64,000 bases of DNA from Micromonospora lupini. GTDB lineage: Bacteria; Actinomycetota; Actinomycetes; Mycobacteriales; Micromonosporaceae. Positions within the stretch are counted from its first letter, which is position 1, and the number at the start of each line of letters is the position of its first letter. The position numbers and the translations under genes were made by a program. Under the pieces are notes generated by a model that worked only from the letters and a program-made list of their open reading frames with translations, had not been told where the DNA came from and searched no databases. Positions 16,801 through 25,289 of the stretch are shown in pieces. The stretch is from contig NZ_JAPENL010000003.1 of assembly GCF_026342015.1 (NCBI RefSeq), positions 558,001 through 622,000 on the forward strand, in the 5' to 3' direction.

Positions 16801-18246
16801 CCGCAACTGCGGTAACTCGATCAGCTCCTGCGGGATGGACCGCCAACTGCGCTCGACCACGGCGAGGTGGAACCCGTACCCCAGTCCCTTGTTCGCCAGC
16901 TCGATGACGCGCGCGGTGAAGTCGGGTTGCAGCGCGACGAAGTCCTGCCAACGGTCCACGACGAGGAAGATGTCCGGCTGGGGGCCGGCGTTCAGGCTGC
17001 CGCGCCGCGCCCGGAGGCTTGCCGGTGACTCCAGCTCGTGCTCACGGAACAGGCGCTTGCGCCGCAGCACGTCGTCCTCGAGCTGGCCGAGCAGCGTGCC
17101 CAGCTCGACCACCTCGTCGTCACCCAGGACCGTCTCGACGTGGGGTAGCCGCCGCATCGGCCCGAGCCAGTTGCCGCCGGACTCGAGGCAGTGGAAGACG
17201 ACCTCGTCGGTGGAGTGGGTGAGCGCGAGCCCGCCGATGATCGTGCGTAGCAGGGTGGTCTTTCCCGTTCCCGGACGTCCCACGATCAGCAGGTGCCCCT
17301 CCGACGAGGCGAGATCGAGCGAGACGGGTTCCCCGGCCGGTTGGTCGATGCGGTGGTTGAGACCGACAGGCACCTTGAGCGGCCCGCGCTGACGCCACTC
17401 GACCGCGCACAGCTTCACGTCCTCCCGCGCCTGCAACGGGCCCAGCAGATCGCCGAGACGCGGGTCGCGCGGATCCCGTGGATCCCGCTGGCGGTGGTGG
17501 CCGTCCCGGGACAACGCGATGTGCACCTCGCTGCTCGCCCGGCCGAACTGACACGGAGACTGTTCGGAAGTCCGTTTCGGCAACTCCAGATGCACGTACT
17601 GCCAGAGATCCTCGGGGGTGATCCGACCGCGGCCGGTCAGGTCGGCGGCACCGGTGCTCAGCCCCTCGATGATCGTCTCGGTGAAGGCGGATCGTTGCCG
17701 GGGCGTGGCGGCCGTGGCCGGCTGGCCGTCGCCGGCACGCTCGACGGCGTTTGTCGCGGTGATGACGTAGCGGCCGTCGCCGGTCTTCAGCTCCCCGTCG
17801 AGGTTGAGATCCGCGGGTGACTTGGCCTGGTCGAAGGCGCCGCTGTAGCAGCAGTCGAGCAGGATGACCGAGCTGGCCGCCTCGGACTCGTCGAGCAGCT
17901 CGTGGACGAAGGACGCGGAGATCGACGTCGACGACAGGCAGTCGACCTCGGTGTTGGCGACCGCCAGGTAGAGCCGGCCCCGCCTGCCGCGACGGATCCC
18001 GTGCCCGGAGAAGTAGAGCAGGATCAAATCCTCCGGCCCGGCGCTGCGCAGCATCGTCTCCATCGTGCGCTCCACCGAGCTCTTCGACTCGTTCTCCAGC
18101 AGCACCGTGCGGTCGAAGGCCCCGATGTTGGCGTCGGCCAGCAGACTCTGCAGGTCGCGGGCCTCTTCGCGGGGCGCGTAGAGGTCCGCCAGCGAGTCGT
18201 CGATGTAGCGGTCGTTGGCGATGAGCAGAGCCAGGCGCTGGCCCAC
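13891..18246 (-). CDS. Caspase-like peptidase fused to four FtsK/EccC-type ATPase modules
   Basis: 1451 residues, GTG start at 18246, 3 bp after the stop of the preceding gene. Residues 1-245 are a C14 caspase-like domain: LALLIANDRY at the start, catalytic His82 in YFSGHGI, catalytic Cys133 in LLDCCYSGAF. Then come four P-loop modules. Walker A motifs are GRPGTGKT (323-330), GATGSGKS (640-647), GALLSGKS (964-971) and GDAECGKS (1250-1257). Only module 2 looks fully canonical, with Walker B IICDEF (D753, E754) and the EccC-like FVLVDFKGGATF. Modules 3 and 4 have FLVVDGW and ILIDDYD in place of DE. The N-terminal membrane anchor of true EccC is absent; the caspase replaces it. Predicted role: a self-killing or immunity effector whose peptidase is gated by an ATP-driven, peptide-recognising ATPase. 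Biological function is not established. Confidence 0.88.
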   Translation of the reverse strand: MGQRLALLIANDRYIDDSLADLYAPREEARDLQSLLADANIGAFDRTVLLENESKSSVERTMETMLRSAGPEDLILLYFSGHGIRRGRRGRLYLAVANTEVDCLSSTSISASFVHELLDESEAASSVILLDCCYSGAFDQAKSPADLNLDGELKTGDGRYVITATNAVERAGDGQPATAATPRQRSAFTETIIEGLSTGAADLTGRGRITPEDLWQYVHLELPKRTSEQSPCQFGRASSEVHIALSRDGHHRQRDPRDPRDPRLGDLLGPLQAREDVKLCAVEWRQRGPLKVPVGLNHRIDQPAGEPVSLDLASSEGHLLIVGRPGTGKTTLLRTIIGGLALTHSTDEVVFHCLESGGNWLGPMRRLPHVETVLGDDEVVELGTLLGQLEDDVLRRKRLFREHELESPASLRARRGSLNAGPQPDIFLVVDRWQDFVALQPDFTARVIELANKGLGYGFHLAVVERSWRSIPQELIELPQLRIETRLSEPQESMVDPDHAARLPLSMPGWAIQGRRTFRIALPELTVTEVDPDLSSEFGVPVIDGATPMISMIAQAWGLPPVSPPQGARRGTRESRDEALEVLGLADYPALVAFAGPAASTGPEQHLQVPIGFELDGKPVLLDLKESAQAGVGPHGLVIGATGSGKSELLRTIVAALAARHSSEELNFVLVDFKGGATFASLDALPHTSAVITNLADELPLVDRMRDALAGEMVRRQELLRGAGNYVSRFEYEKARAAGEPLAPMPSLLIICDEFSELLAAKPDFIDLFVMIGRVGRSLGVHLLLASQRLEEGKLRGLDNHLSYRIGLRTFSAVESRIVLGVPYAYELPNAPGHGYLKTGNSAMVRFRAAYVSRTPGHDEAEPGSAVAEAIAGRTVLDLLVERLHGRGRPAHQVWLPPLAEPPSLDSLLPPLSVHPRFGLCTADWTGRGGLTVPVGVVDRPYEQRRDPMMVDLGGSGGNVVIVGALLSGKSTLLRSLIASLALTHTPREVQFFCLDFGGGALRSLEGLPHVAGVAVRRDTERVRRTVAEVVAALDDRETRFARQGVDSMADYRRRRAAGEFSDDPFGDIFLVVDGWNTLRQEYEELEQTITNLAGRGLGFGIHLVVTAVRWAEVRITMRDLLGTKLELRLGDAAESEIDRRAAQNVPVGAPGRGLTRDKLHFLSALSRIDGLHDTEDLSEASITLARLVAVSWPGPPAPKVRLLPKKLTVAELAKVVDRATPGLPIGVNESALAPVHLDFAVEPHLSVFGDAECGKSNLLRLIAQGIVERYTPNQARLVIADYRRSLLGAVEGEHLLDYVASNQVFSQSMMSIRGALQNRLPGPEVTTAQLRDRSWWVGPDLYILIDDYDLVASGGSNPVSALLDLLPQAGDIGLHLIVTRRVGGVARALYEPVLQRLRELDSPGLLMSGHREEGAVLGSLRPSPQPAGRGTLVRRRDGQQLIQTAWVDPG

Positions 18247-18249
18247 CGC

Positions 18250-18741
18250 CTACGCCCGGACATCGCCCGGGCGCTGACCCGGGACGATCGCGGCCTGGTC
18301 CGGCTCGGGCGAGGCGAGAGCCGGGTCGGATCGGTGCGGCGCCTCGATCACCCGCGCCAGCTCGACGAGGAGGGGGTCGTCGATCCGGGTGCTTCCCGTG
18401 ATCACCACCTCGACCTCGCCGCTGCGCACCGTGATCGACCGTGCCCTGGTCCGCTCGGTGTACGCGACGGCGATCTGGACGATCGCGCGCATCGTGGTGG
18501 CCGAGAAGAGACCGCCCACCACAAGCATTCCCAGCTCCCACGCCTCGGGTGACTTCCCCGGGCCGGGGACGGGCGCCGTGGCGGAAGCGACGCGCAGCCT
18601 GGGAAGGGCCCGCAGATCCTCGGCGAACCCCTGGGTGAGGGCGTCGAGCCGTTCGGGGGTCAGCGGAAGCTCGGGTTCCACGACAATCGTCAGCTCCACC
18701 GTCGCCACCCCTTCCGGCACCTGTTCGCTCACTCTCCACAT
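18250..18741 (-). CDS. EACC1-like protein (effector-associated constant component 1)
   Basis: 163 residues. The N-terminal part VELTIVVEPELPLTPERLDALTQ and LRALPRLRVASATAPVPGPGKS is followed by AWELGMLVVGGLFSATTMRAIVQ, one hydrophobic segment, and then a basic RSITVRSGEVEVVITGS strand pair. This layout matches, from memory, effector-associated constant component 1, a small protein found beside caspases and other effectors in predicted bacterial conflict systems. It precedes the caspase-ATPase gene by 3 bp, so the two are almost surely co-translated. The start is uncertain: ATG 18741 has no clear ribosome binding site, and GTG 18732 (MSEQVPEG) is an alternative. Confidence 0.72.
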   Translation of the reverse strand: MWRVSEQVPEGVATVELTIVVEPELPLTPERLDALTQGFAEDLRALPRLRVASATAPVPGPGKSPEAWELGMLVVGGLFSATTMRAIVQIAVAYTERTRARSITVRSGEVEVVITGSTRIDDPLLVELARVIEAPHRSDPALASPEPDQAAIVPGQRPGDVRA

Positions 18742-18927
18742 TCAACACCAGGCACGCACCTGACTCGGCCCCTCGAACAGCCGGATCCCCCGGGGCCGAC
18801 CGACCCGGACGGCACCCTCCGGTCGGCGTCGACGCCAACGGCCGGCCGCCGGCGCGGAGCGCCGAGCGCCGCCGACCAGGAAGCAGAGCGGGCAATACGC
18901 CGATGGACATCTATAGACATGTCATCC

Positions 18928-18941
18928 TGTTAACGCTAACG
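18928..18941. promoter_or_regulatory. LacI-type operator, TGTTAACGCTAACG
   Basis: One base from a perfect TGTTAnCGnTAACA palindrome. It lies in the 643 bp gap between the EACC1-like gene and the GH54 gene at 19385, which it probably controls. A TCTATAGA octamer lies 18 bp to the left. Nothing else was recognised in this gap. Confidence 0.55.
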
Positions 18942-19384
18942 TTGCCGACGACCGTCGATATCGGAGCGTAATCCGACCGTCACGAAGGGCCTGTCACCGC
19001 TGGTCCCGGCTGTGCGGTCGACATCGTTCGCGGCGTGGGGCGGGTGGAGCGTGGCCGGCACGGGACGGCCCGAGATCACCACCGGGCGACCCGCGCCGAG
19101 GGCCGGACGATTCCAGGCCACGGCCATCTTCATCGATCACCTCCGCGTCCCCGGGCAGGACCGTGGGCGGTGATCGGCAACCGTAACGCCGCGTGCAGAA
19201 CCGTCTGGCCCGCCGACCACGCCGTCACCGACTGCGTACCCCGGCGCCGGACGGCCTCGGCGTCGCCGTACGCGGCCGCAGACCGGGCCACGTCCCGCCG
19301 TTCCCCCTGCTCAGAGTCCGGGCCCGAGCAGGGGGAACGGGACTGGCTCCGCCACATCGTCAACCGCACCGATGAGGAGAGCAC

Positions 19385-20863
19385 GTGCGAATCAGACACC
19401 CCCGGCACCGGCGGTCGGCGCTCGTCGTCGGCGCCGCCACACTCGTGCTCGTCGGCGCCGCCCTCACCCAGACCGGCGCCTCGGCGGCCGCCGCCGGATG
19501 CCAGGTCACCTACTCGGTCAGCTCCCAGTGGCAGGGCGGCTTCGGCGCCAACGTCACCGTCACCAACCTGGGCGACGCTGTCAACGGATGGCGCCTGACC
19601 TGGAGCTTCGCCGCCGGCCAGACCATCACCCAGCTGTGGAACGGCAGTTTCACCCAGGCGGGCGGCGACGTCGCCGTCACCAATGCCCCCTACAACGCCG
19701 GCATTCCCACAAACGGCAGCACGAGCTTCGGCTTCAACGGCAGTTGGACCGGCAGCAACCCCGTACCGGCATCCTTCGCCCTGAACGGCACCACCTGTAC
19801 GGGAGTAGTGGACCCGACGACGCCGCCGCCCACCACACCGCCGCCCACCACACCCCCGCCGACGACGCCGCCGCCCACCACACCCCCGCCCACCACACCG
19901 CCGCCGAGCACGACCCTGCCGTGCGACATCTACACGGCCGGCGGTACGCCCTGCGTCGCGGCGCACAGCACCACCCGCGCCCTGTACGCCTCCTACAACG
20001 GCTCGCTCTACCAGGTACGTCGATCCTCGGACAACAGCACCAGGAACATCGGGGTGCTCAGCACCGGAGGACGAGCCAACTCCGCCACCCAGGACAGCTT
20101 CTGCGCGAACACCACGTGCGTCATCACGGTCATCTACGACCAGTCCGGGCGCGGCAACAACCTCGGCTACCAGGGCGCGGGGGGCATCGGTGGCGCGGTG
20201 CAGCCCGCTGTCGCGACCAGGGAGTCGTTGACTGTCGGCGGCAACAAGGTCTACTCGCTCTACATCAACGGCAACAGCAGCTACTGGCGCGACGGGCACC
20301 TGACAGGCATCCCGACCGGGGCCGCGCCGGAGGGCATGTACATGGTGACAAGCGGCACCCACGTCAACAGCGGCTGCTGCTTCGACTACGGCAACAGTGA
20401 GACCACCCGTCGGGCCGACGGCCGGGGCACGATGGACGCCATCTACTTCGGCACGAGCTGCTGGTTCGGTGGCTGCTCCGGCAGTGGCCCCTGGGTGCAG
20501 GCCGACCTGGAGTGGGGCCTGTTCCCCGGTGGCAGCAGCTCGTGGAACCCCAACCAGCGGCCCTTCACCAGCAAGTTCGTGACGGCGACGTTGAAGAACA
20601 ACGGCACGACGCGCTTCGCCATCAAGGGCAGCAACGCCCAGTCCGGCAACCTCTACACGCTCTGGGACGGGTCGCTGCCCCCGGGCTACAACCCGATGAG
20701 GAAGCAGGGCGCCATCATCCTGGGCAGTGGTGGCGACTGCTGCATCGACAACTCCAACCAGAGTGTCGGCACCTTCTACGAGGGCGCGATGGTGGCGGGC
20801 TACCCGTCCGACGCGACCGAGAACGCGGTGCAGGCGAACATCGTCGCCGCCGGCTACCGCTGA
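19385..20863 (+). CDS. Secreted GH54 alpha-L-arabinofuranosidase with N-terminal CBM2
   Basis: 492 residues, GTG start with GAGGAGAG just upstream. Order: signal peptide (1-37), cellulose-binding CBM2 (about 39-138, CQVTYSVSSQWQGGFGANVTV to TSFGFNGSW), a TTPPP linker (143-178), then the GH54 catalytic domain (180-492). The catalytic part starts CDIYTAGGTPCVAAHSTTRA, holds the nucleophile Glu in QADLEWGLFPGG, and keeps the paired Cys in SGCCFDYGN and GGDCCID that are typical of the family. It cuts terminal arabinose from arabinoxylan. The usual C-terminal AbfB module of fungal GH54 is missing and CBM2 takes its place. A close paralogue lies at 29632. Confidence 0.93.
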   Translation: MRIRHPRHRRSALVVGAATLVLVGAALTQTGASAAAAGCQVTYSVSSQWQGGFGANVTVTNLGDAVNGWRLTWSFAAGQTITQLWNGSFTQAGGDVAVTNAPYNAGIPTNGSTSFGFNGSWTGSNPVPASFALNGTTCTGVVDPTTPPPTTPPPTTPPPTTPPPTTPPPTTPPPSTTLPCDIYTAGGTPCVAAHSTTRALYASYNGSLYQVRRSSDNSTRNIGVLSTGGRANSATQDSFCANTTCVITVIYDQSGRGNNLGYQGAGGIGGAVQPAVATRESLTVGGNKVYSLYINGNSSYWRDGHLTGIPTGAAPEGMYMVTSGTHVNSGCCFDYGNSETTRRADGRGTMDAIYFGTSCWFGGCSGSGPWVQADLEWGLFPGGSSSWNPNQRPFTSKFVTATLKNNGTTRFAIKGSNAQSGNLYTLWDGSLPPGYNPMRKQGAIILGSGGDCCIDNSNQSVGTFYEGAMVAGYPSDATENAVQANIVAAGYR

Positions 20864-20921
20864 GCCTCCGCGGCCACCCCGCCCCGGCGGGTGACGGCCG
20901 CGACCAGGTGCGCTACGCCAC

Positions 20922-20957
20922 GTGGCCCGGCTCGGGAGAGATCCCGAGCCGGGCCAC
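20922..20957. terminator. Bidirectional hairpin between convergent genes
   Basis: Perfect 15 bp arms (GTGGCCCGGCTCGGG and its complement) with a 6-base loop, midway between the ends of the GH54 gene and the GH59-like gene. There is no T-run, as is common in high-GC actinobacteria. Confidence 0.8.
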
Positions 20958-21024
20958 TCGTGCGTTCAGGCCGTGCGCCGCGAACGCGCCCCACCCGCCA
21001 CAGGCGACGGGATCGGGTACGCCC

Positions 21025-23436
21025 TCAGCTTCGCGTCCACTTCTGGCTGTTGCTGCCGTTGCAGGTGGCGAGGACCACCTGGGTGCCGTTGGCCGTACCG
21101 GCCGCGTTCGGCGCGAGGCACAGGCCGGACTGCACCCCGGTGATCGAGCCGTCGGTGTTGACGTTCCACTGCTGGTTGGTGCCCCCGTTGCAGTCCCAGA
21201 TGATCACCCGGGTGCCCGCGGTGGTCCCGGCGCTCTCGGCGTCCAGGCACTTCGAGCCGTACACCTGGAGTTGTTTGCCGGCGGTCGACGACCACTGCTG
21301 GTTGGCGCCCGCGTTGCAGTCCCACAACGCCACCTGGGTGCCGTTGGTCTGCGACTGCGACGGGACGTCCAGGCACCGACCGGCGCCTGTGTTGCGCAGC
21401 GCCGCCGTCGTGCCGCCGCCCGAACCGGCGACGACGTTCAGGTTGTCGAACTGCGCGGTCTGGCCCTGGCTGGTCCCGAGACCGACCAGACCCGCGGAGT
21501 ACGCGGAGTCGGTGGCCGTGCCGACTGTCGCGCCGTCGACGGTGGCCGTGATCGTGCTGCCGGAGAAGCCGAGAGCGAGGGTGTGCCAACGGTTGGTGCC
21601 CAGGGCGGCGACGCTGCCACTGCGCAGGGTGGTGAGCTGGTTGCTGGTGCTGTTGCGCAGGATCGACCAGGCCCCGCCGTCGGTGACGCGCAGGAAGTAG
21701 GCGTTCTGGGCGCTCACCGGGTCCAGGGTCTGGCTGCCGACACGCCCCTCCAGTTGGACGTAGCCGGACTTCTCCAGCATGACGTCGGCCGAGACGGTGT
21801 AGTTGTTCCAGTTCAGGTTGCCGCCGTACGTGCTCGGGTCGGCCAGGGTCTTCCAGGTGATCGGCGCCATCGGGGACGCCTGGCGCAGGCACATGCCCGT
21901 CCGTCCGCCGCCGCACGTCGCGGTCTCGAACGCGCCCTGGTTGTCCTGCAGGTACTTCGCCAGCTTGCCGGCCGAATAGCTCTCGAAGGTGTCGCTGTAC
22001 GGCAGGCCGAGCTGGCCCTGCGACGGGCTGGTGGCGGTGCCCTTGCCGGCGCCGGTCGTGGTGGTGATGGTGTAGATGCGCCCCGGCTGCACGGTGAGCG
22101 AGTACGCGCCGCCGGACGGGGTGATGTCGGCGCCGCGCACGAAGTGCTCGGCGGTGTTGGACGAGTTCAGGTTGGTCGACCACACGTGCACCGCCGACGT
22201 GGACAGGCCGCCGGTGACGGTGAGGTTCAGCGTCTGCGCGGCGGTCGCGTCCATGGTCTCGATGACGGTGGTGTAGTCGGAGTTGTTGGTCGACTTCAGC
22301 GACACGTAGCTGCCGTTGTTGCGGACGCCGCCGATATAGCCGCTGGACGAGTCGAGGTACTTCCAGCCGGGCGCGGTGAACTGGGTGGTGTGCGCCAGGG
22401 TCCAGGTGTTCTTGCCGACGGCGTACCAGCCCGACCAGGGCTGGTTGGCGAGCATCAGCCCGACGGTGGCCCAGGGGATGTTCGGGGTTGTCGCGCCGAT
22501 CAGGTTCCAGTTGATGTACGCGGTCATCTTCCCGTCGAGGTAGCCCCGGTTGATGCCCCGCGCCAGCGGCTTGGCGCCGTCGTTGTAGTCCTGTGAGCCG
22601 CCCTCGCTGTTCCAGAGCGTCTCGCCGGTGGCTGTCGCGTTTGCCGACACCGTGCAGGTCGACTGCGCCGCCAGGTAACCGCACGGGTAGTGGCCGCCGA
22701 TGACGTCGATCGCGTTGCGCAGCGCGGCGTTGTTCACGGCCACGTTCGCCGGGTTCCAACTGCCCGGGTAGTCGTCGCCGAAGATGAGCTTTACGTTGCC
22801 GTAGCCGTTGTTGTTGAGCGCGCTGCGCAGGCTGATGGTCCAGTTCGCGTCGTACCTGCGCTCGTTCTGGGCGGCGGTGAGGTAGTCGATCGTCAGGTTG
22901 TGCTGGCGGGCGCAGCCCAGCCACGACAGGTGGTAGTCGATCGAGTCCTGGGACATGAAGTTGCCGTTGCCGATCCAACCCGGCGCGCCCCAGGCCAGCC
23001 CGACGAGTTTGATGTTGGGATTGCGGGCCTTGGCCTGCTCCATGATCCACCACTCGTAGCCGCGGTCGCAGTTCAGGTCGCCGCGGAAGTGGGAGTGGCT
23101 CGGCTCGGATCCGCTTGTGGAGTTGGTGTCGCCGCCGATCTCCACCTTGAGGATCTGCAGGGCGGCGCCGTAGCCGGGCTTGAACAGGTAGTCGAGGATC
23201 TGGCCGCGTTGGGGTTCGGGGTAGTCCATCAGCAGCCGGCTGTTGCCGCCGCCGCCGCTGACCGCGCCGACCCCGTCGAACGTACGGCCACCCGACGACC
23301 CGTTGATCGTGATCGAGGTGGCGGCCTGCGCGGGTGTCGTGAGCCCGCCCACCACGCCACTGGCGGCCAGCACACTGCCGACGACCAGGAGCGCGAGGGT
23401 TGACGAACGGCGGATCAGACGTGTGATTCCTGGCAT
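21025..23436 (-). CDS. Secreted GH59-like galactosidase with ricin-type (CBM13) domain
   Basis: 803 residues from ATG 23436 with AAGGAGA upstream. Signal peptide 1-38 (ends PAQAA). The catalytic TIM barrel carries the galactocerebrosidase/GH59 signatures VEIGGDTNSTSGSEPSHSH, TAAQNERRYDANW (acid/base Glu in NER) and GETLWNSEGGSQDY (nucleophile Glu in SEGG). A lectin-like beta sandwich follows (about 520-670). The last 128 residues are a three-lobed QxW trefoil (CLDVPSQSQTNGTQVALWDC, QQWNVNTDG, QKWTRS). Predicted role: release of beta-galactose from plant or other glycans outside the cell. Bacterial members are little studied, so the substrate is open. It probably shares a transcript with the upstream esterase (131 bp gap). 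Confidence 0.87.
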   Translation of the reverse strand: MPGITRLIRRSSTLALLVVGSVLAASGVVGGLTTPAQAATSITINGSSGGRTFDGVGAVSGGGGNSRLLMDYPEPQRGQILDYLFKPGYGAALQILKVEIGGDTNSTSGSEPSHSHFRGDLNCDRGYEWWIMEQAKARNPNIKLVGLAWGAPGWIGNGNFMSQDSIDYHLSWLGCARQHNLTIDYLTAAQNERRYDANWTISLRSALNNNGYGNVKLIFGDDYPGSWNPANVAVNNAALRNAIDVIGGHYPCGYLAAQSTCTVSANATATGETLWNSEGGSQDYNDGAKPLARGINRGYLDGKMTAYINWNLIGATTPNIPWATVGLMLANQPWSGWYAVGKNTWTLAHTTQFTAPGWKYLDSSSGYIGGVRNNGSYVSLKSTNNSDYTTVIETMDATAAQTLNLTVTGGLSTSAVHVWSTNLNSSNTAEHFVRGADITPSGGAYSLTVQPGRIYTITTTTGAGKGTATSPSQGQLGLPYSDTFESYSAGKLAKYLQDNQGAFETATCGGGRTGMCLRQASPMAPITWKTLADPSTYGGNLNWNNYTVSADVMLEKSGYVQLEGRVGSQTLDPVSAQNAYFLRVTDGGAWSILRNSTSNQLTTLRSGSVAALGTNRWHTLALGFSGSTITATVDGATVGTATDSAYSAGLVGLGTSQGQTAQFDNLNVVAGSGGGTTAALRNTGAGRCLDVPSQSQTNGTQVALWDCNAGANQQWSSTAGKQLQVYGSKCLDAESAGTTAGTRVIIWDCNGGTNQQWNVNTDGSITGVQSGLCLAPNAAGTANGTQVVLATCNGSNSQKWTRS

Positions 23437-23567
23437 GTGTGTCTCCTTGGAACGGGTCTGGGCACGGTGGGCCCTGGTCACACAGCGGTGCGGCCGTCTC
23501 GGTCCCCCGGTCCCGGTGGCGTCGGGGGTGGCGGGCCGGGTGCGGTCCGCCACCCGGGTCGGGTGTG

Positions 23568-24845
23568 TCAACTGGCGGTGCAGGTGGGGGTCAGGCCGGT
23601 GGCGCTGCCGCTGCCCTGGAAGCCGAACTCGGCGACCTGGCCGGCGGCGAGCCGCCCGTTGTAGTCCACATTCGAGAAGCGCACGGCCCCGGTGCTACCA
23701 CTCGCCGTGGCGGACCAGGTGTTGGTGACGCTCGCGCCGCTCGGAAGCGTCATGCTCACCGCCCACCCGTTCGTGCCGGCGGAGCCGGCGGTCACCTTCA
23801 CGGTGGCCACGAACCCGCCGGTCCACGAGTTCAACGACACCGAGGCCGCACACCCGCCCGGAACCGGCGGAGGGGTCGTCGGCGGCGGCGTGGTGGGCGG
23901 GGGCGTGGTCGGCGGTGGAGTGCCCTGGAACTGGGCGAAGAACTTCCAGACCTCGCCCTTGGTCCAGGTGGTGATGCCACTCTCGGCGTACGTGCCGTCG
24001 ACCGGGCCGGGCATGTGGCCGTTGTCGAAGGCAGCCCACTGGACGGGGTATCCGGCGCGGCAGCCGGAGTAGGTGGTGGTGATGTGGCTCCGGCTCCCCG
24101 CGGCCGGTTCGCGCGGGCTCTGCGCCGTACACCCGTTGTTGCGGACGAAGGTGTCGCGCAGCGCGCGGCCCTGCGAGATGTTGAGGACGTTGTCGGTGAT
24201 GCCGTGCAGGCCGAAGTACGCGATGGGCTGCGTGCCGCCGCTGCAGCCGCTGATCTGCGCGCCGCTGAAGACGGCCACGGCGCGGAAGGTGGTGGCGCGG
24301 GCACAGGCGAGCGCGTAGCTCATGCCGCCACCCCAGCTGAACCCGAGGGCGAAGCGTTGGGTGGTGTCGACGCAGAGGTCGCCTTCGATGCGGCGGATCA
24401 TGTCGTCGACGAAGGTGACGTCCTCGCCACCGGAGTTGCCCCACCCGTTGCCGAAGCCCTGGGGTGCGACCAGGATGGCGGTGTCGTTCGACTGCTCGAG
24501 TTGGCCGTAGTAGGACCAGGGTCGTCCGCTGGTGCCTCCGGAGTCGACCTCGGTGGCGGTGCCGCCCCGCCAGTGGAACGCGAAGATCAGCCGGTACGGG
24601 TTGGTGTTGGTGTAGTTGCTGGGGATCCGCAGGATGTAGCTGCGACTCTTGCCGTTGCTCTGGATCGTCTGCGTACCGCTGCGCAGCGTCGGGGCCTTGC
24701 CGCAGCCGGCGGTCGCCGCGGCGGCGCCCACGTCCGCGACGGGGGTGGTGGCGCCGAGGCCGCCGTTGAGCGTGGTCGCGCCCGCCGCCACGACGAGCAG
24801 CGCCGCGAGCGCGATGGACCCGGAGGTGAACCGGTGTCTGAACAT
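23568..24845 (-). CDS. Secreted feruloyl/acetylxylan-type esterase (PHB depolymerase-like fold) with CBM2
   Basis: 425 residues. Signal peptide about 1-45, then an alpha/beta hydrolase of the CE1/LpqC type: RLIFAFHWRGG (oxyanion), GFSWGGGMSYALAC (nucleophile Ser in G-x-S-x-G) and FDNGHMPG (His). The linker TPPPTTPPPTTPPP is followed by a CBM2 (about 327-425, ASVSLNSWTGGFVATVKV to AEFGFQGSG). Predicted role: removal of ferulic or acetyl groups from xylan. The gene is first in a likely pair with the GH59-like gene. Two operator-like palindromes lie 238 and 338 bp upstream. Confidence 0.88.
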   Translation of the reverse strand: MFRHRFTSGSIALAALLVVAAGATTLNGGLGATTPVADVGAAAATAGCGKAPTLRSGTQTIQSNGKSRSYILRIPSNYTNTNPYRLIFAFHWRGGTATEVDSGGTSGRPWSYYGQLEQSNDTAILVAPQGFGNGWGNSGGEDVTFVDDMIRRIEGDLCVDTTQRFALGFSWGGGMSYALACARATTFRAVAVFSGAQISGCSGGTQPIAYFGLHGITDNVLNISQGRALRDTFVRNNGCTAQSPREPAAGSRSHITTTYSGCRAGYPVQWAAFDNGHMPGPVDGTYAESGITTWTKGEVWKFFAQFQGTPPPTTPPPTTPPPTTPPPVPGGCAASVSLNSWTGGFVATVKVTAGSAGTNGWAVSMTLPSGASVTNTWSATASGSTGAVRFSNVDYNGRLAAGQVAEFGFQGSGSATGLTPTCTAS

Positions 24846-25082
24846 TGACCACTCCCTCTGTTTCGGTGAGTCAGTCGGTGGTGGGGGTGTCGCGCGGGAA
24901 GAGATTGGGACGGGTCATCCGCACGACGAACCACGCGGGCGCGCGACACCCACCGCGCGTGGCCGGCGGCTGCTGACAGGTCTTGATGGAACGTCCGCCT
25001 GCCCTGCGGAACGTCGTGATCGCGAGGGTGGAATCGGCTGGCTCGCCCGGTGAGCCATGGACGCCGTTCGCCTCGCATCGAC

Positions 25083-25096
25083 TGTGAGCGATAACA
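25083..25096. promoter_or_regulatory. LacI-type operator, TGTGAGCGATAACA
   Basis: Matches TGTTAGCGCTAACA at 12 of 14 positions. It lies 238 bp upstream of the esterase start and exactly 100 bp from a better copy at 25183, a spacing that suits looping between two bound dimers. The 444 bp gap 24846-25289 holds these two sites and no gene. Confidence 0.5.
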
Positions 25097-25182
25097 TGCC
25101 GTTCGTCAAGTCGTAACGAATGACGACTGACAACTCGCCGCAAGAACCGCCGAACGCGCCCAGGCGCGCGTGTGGAGGGCGT

Positions 25183-25196
25183 TGTTATCGGTAACA
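25183..25196. promoter_or_regulatory. LacI-type operator, TGTTATCGGTAACA
   Basis: Outer arms TGTTA and TAACA are perfect. It lies 338 bp upstream of the esterase gene and 94 bp upstream of the divergent hypothetical gene at 25290. Confidence 0.55.
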
Positions 25197-25289
25197 TGTG
25201 GGGCCCGAAAGCCGGTCGCCGCAACGGAACCGGAGCGATGATCCGACCGGGGTGAGCCCGCGCGGCGACGCCAACCGGCGGCAGGCATC

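Noticed and set aside
13891..18246. Reading this gene as an ordinary type VII secretion EccC
   Set aside because: There is no N-terminal membrane anchor, a complete caspase domain replaces it, and no EccB, EccD, EccE or mycosin gene is nearby.
18910..18917. TCTATAGA octamer, also at 43777, as a shared control element
   Set aside because: Only two copies at different distances from operators and genes; an 8 bp palindrome is too short to support a claim.
19805..19915. CCGCCCACCACA-type tandem repeats, also near 23870 and 49710, as possible mobile or CRISPR-like repeats
   Set aside because: They encode the TTPPP linkers of secreted enzymes and stay in frame; there are no spacers.
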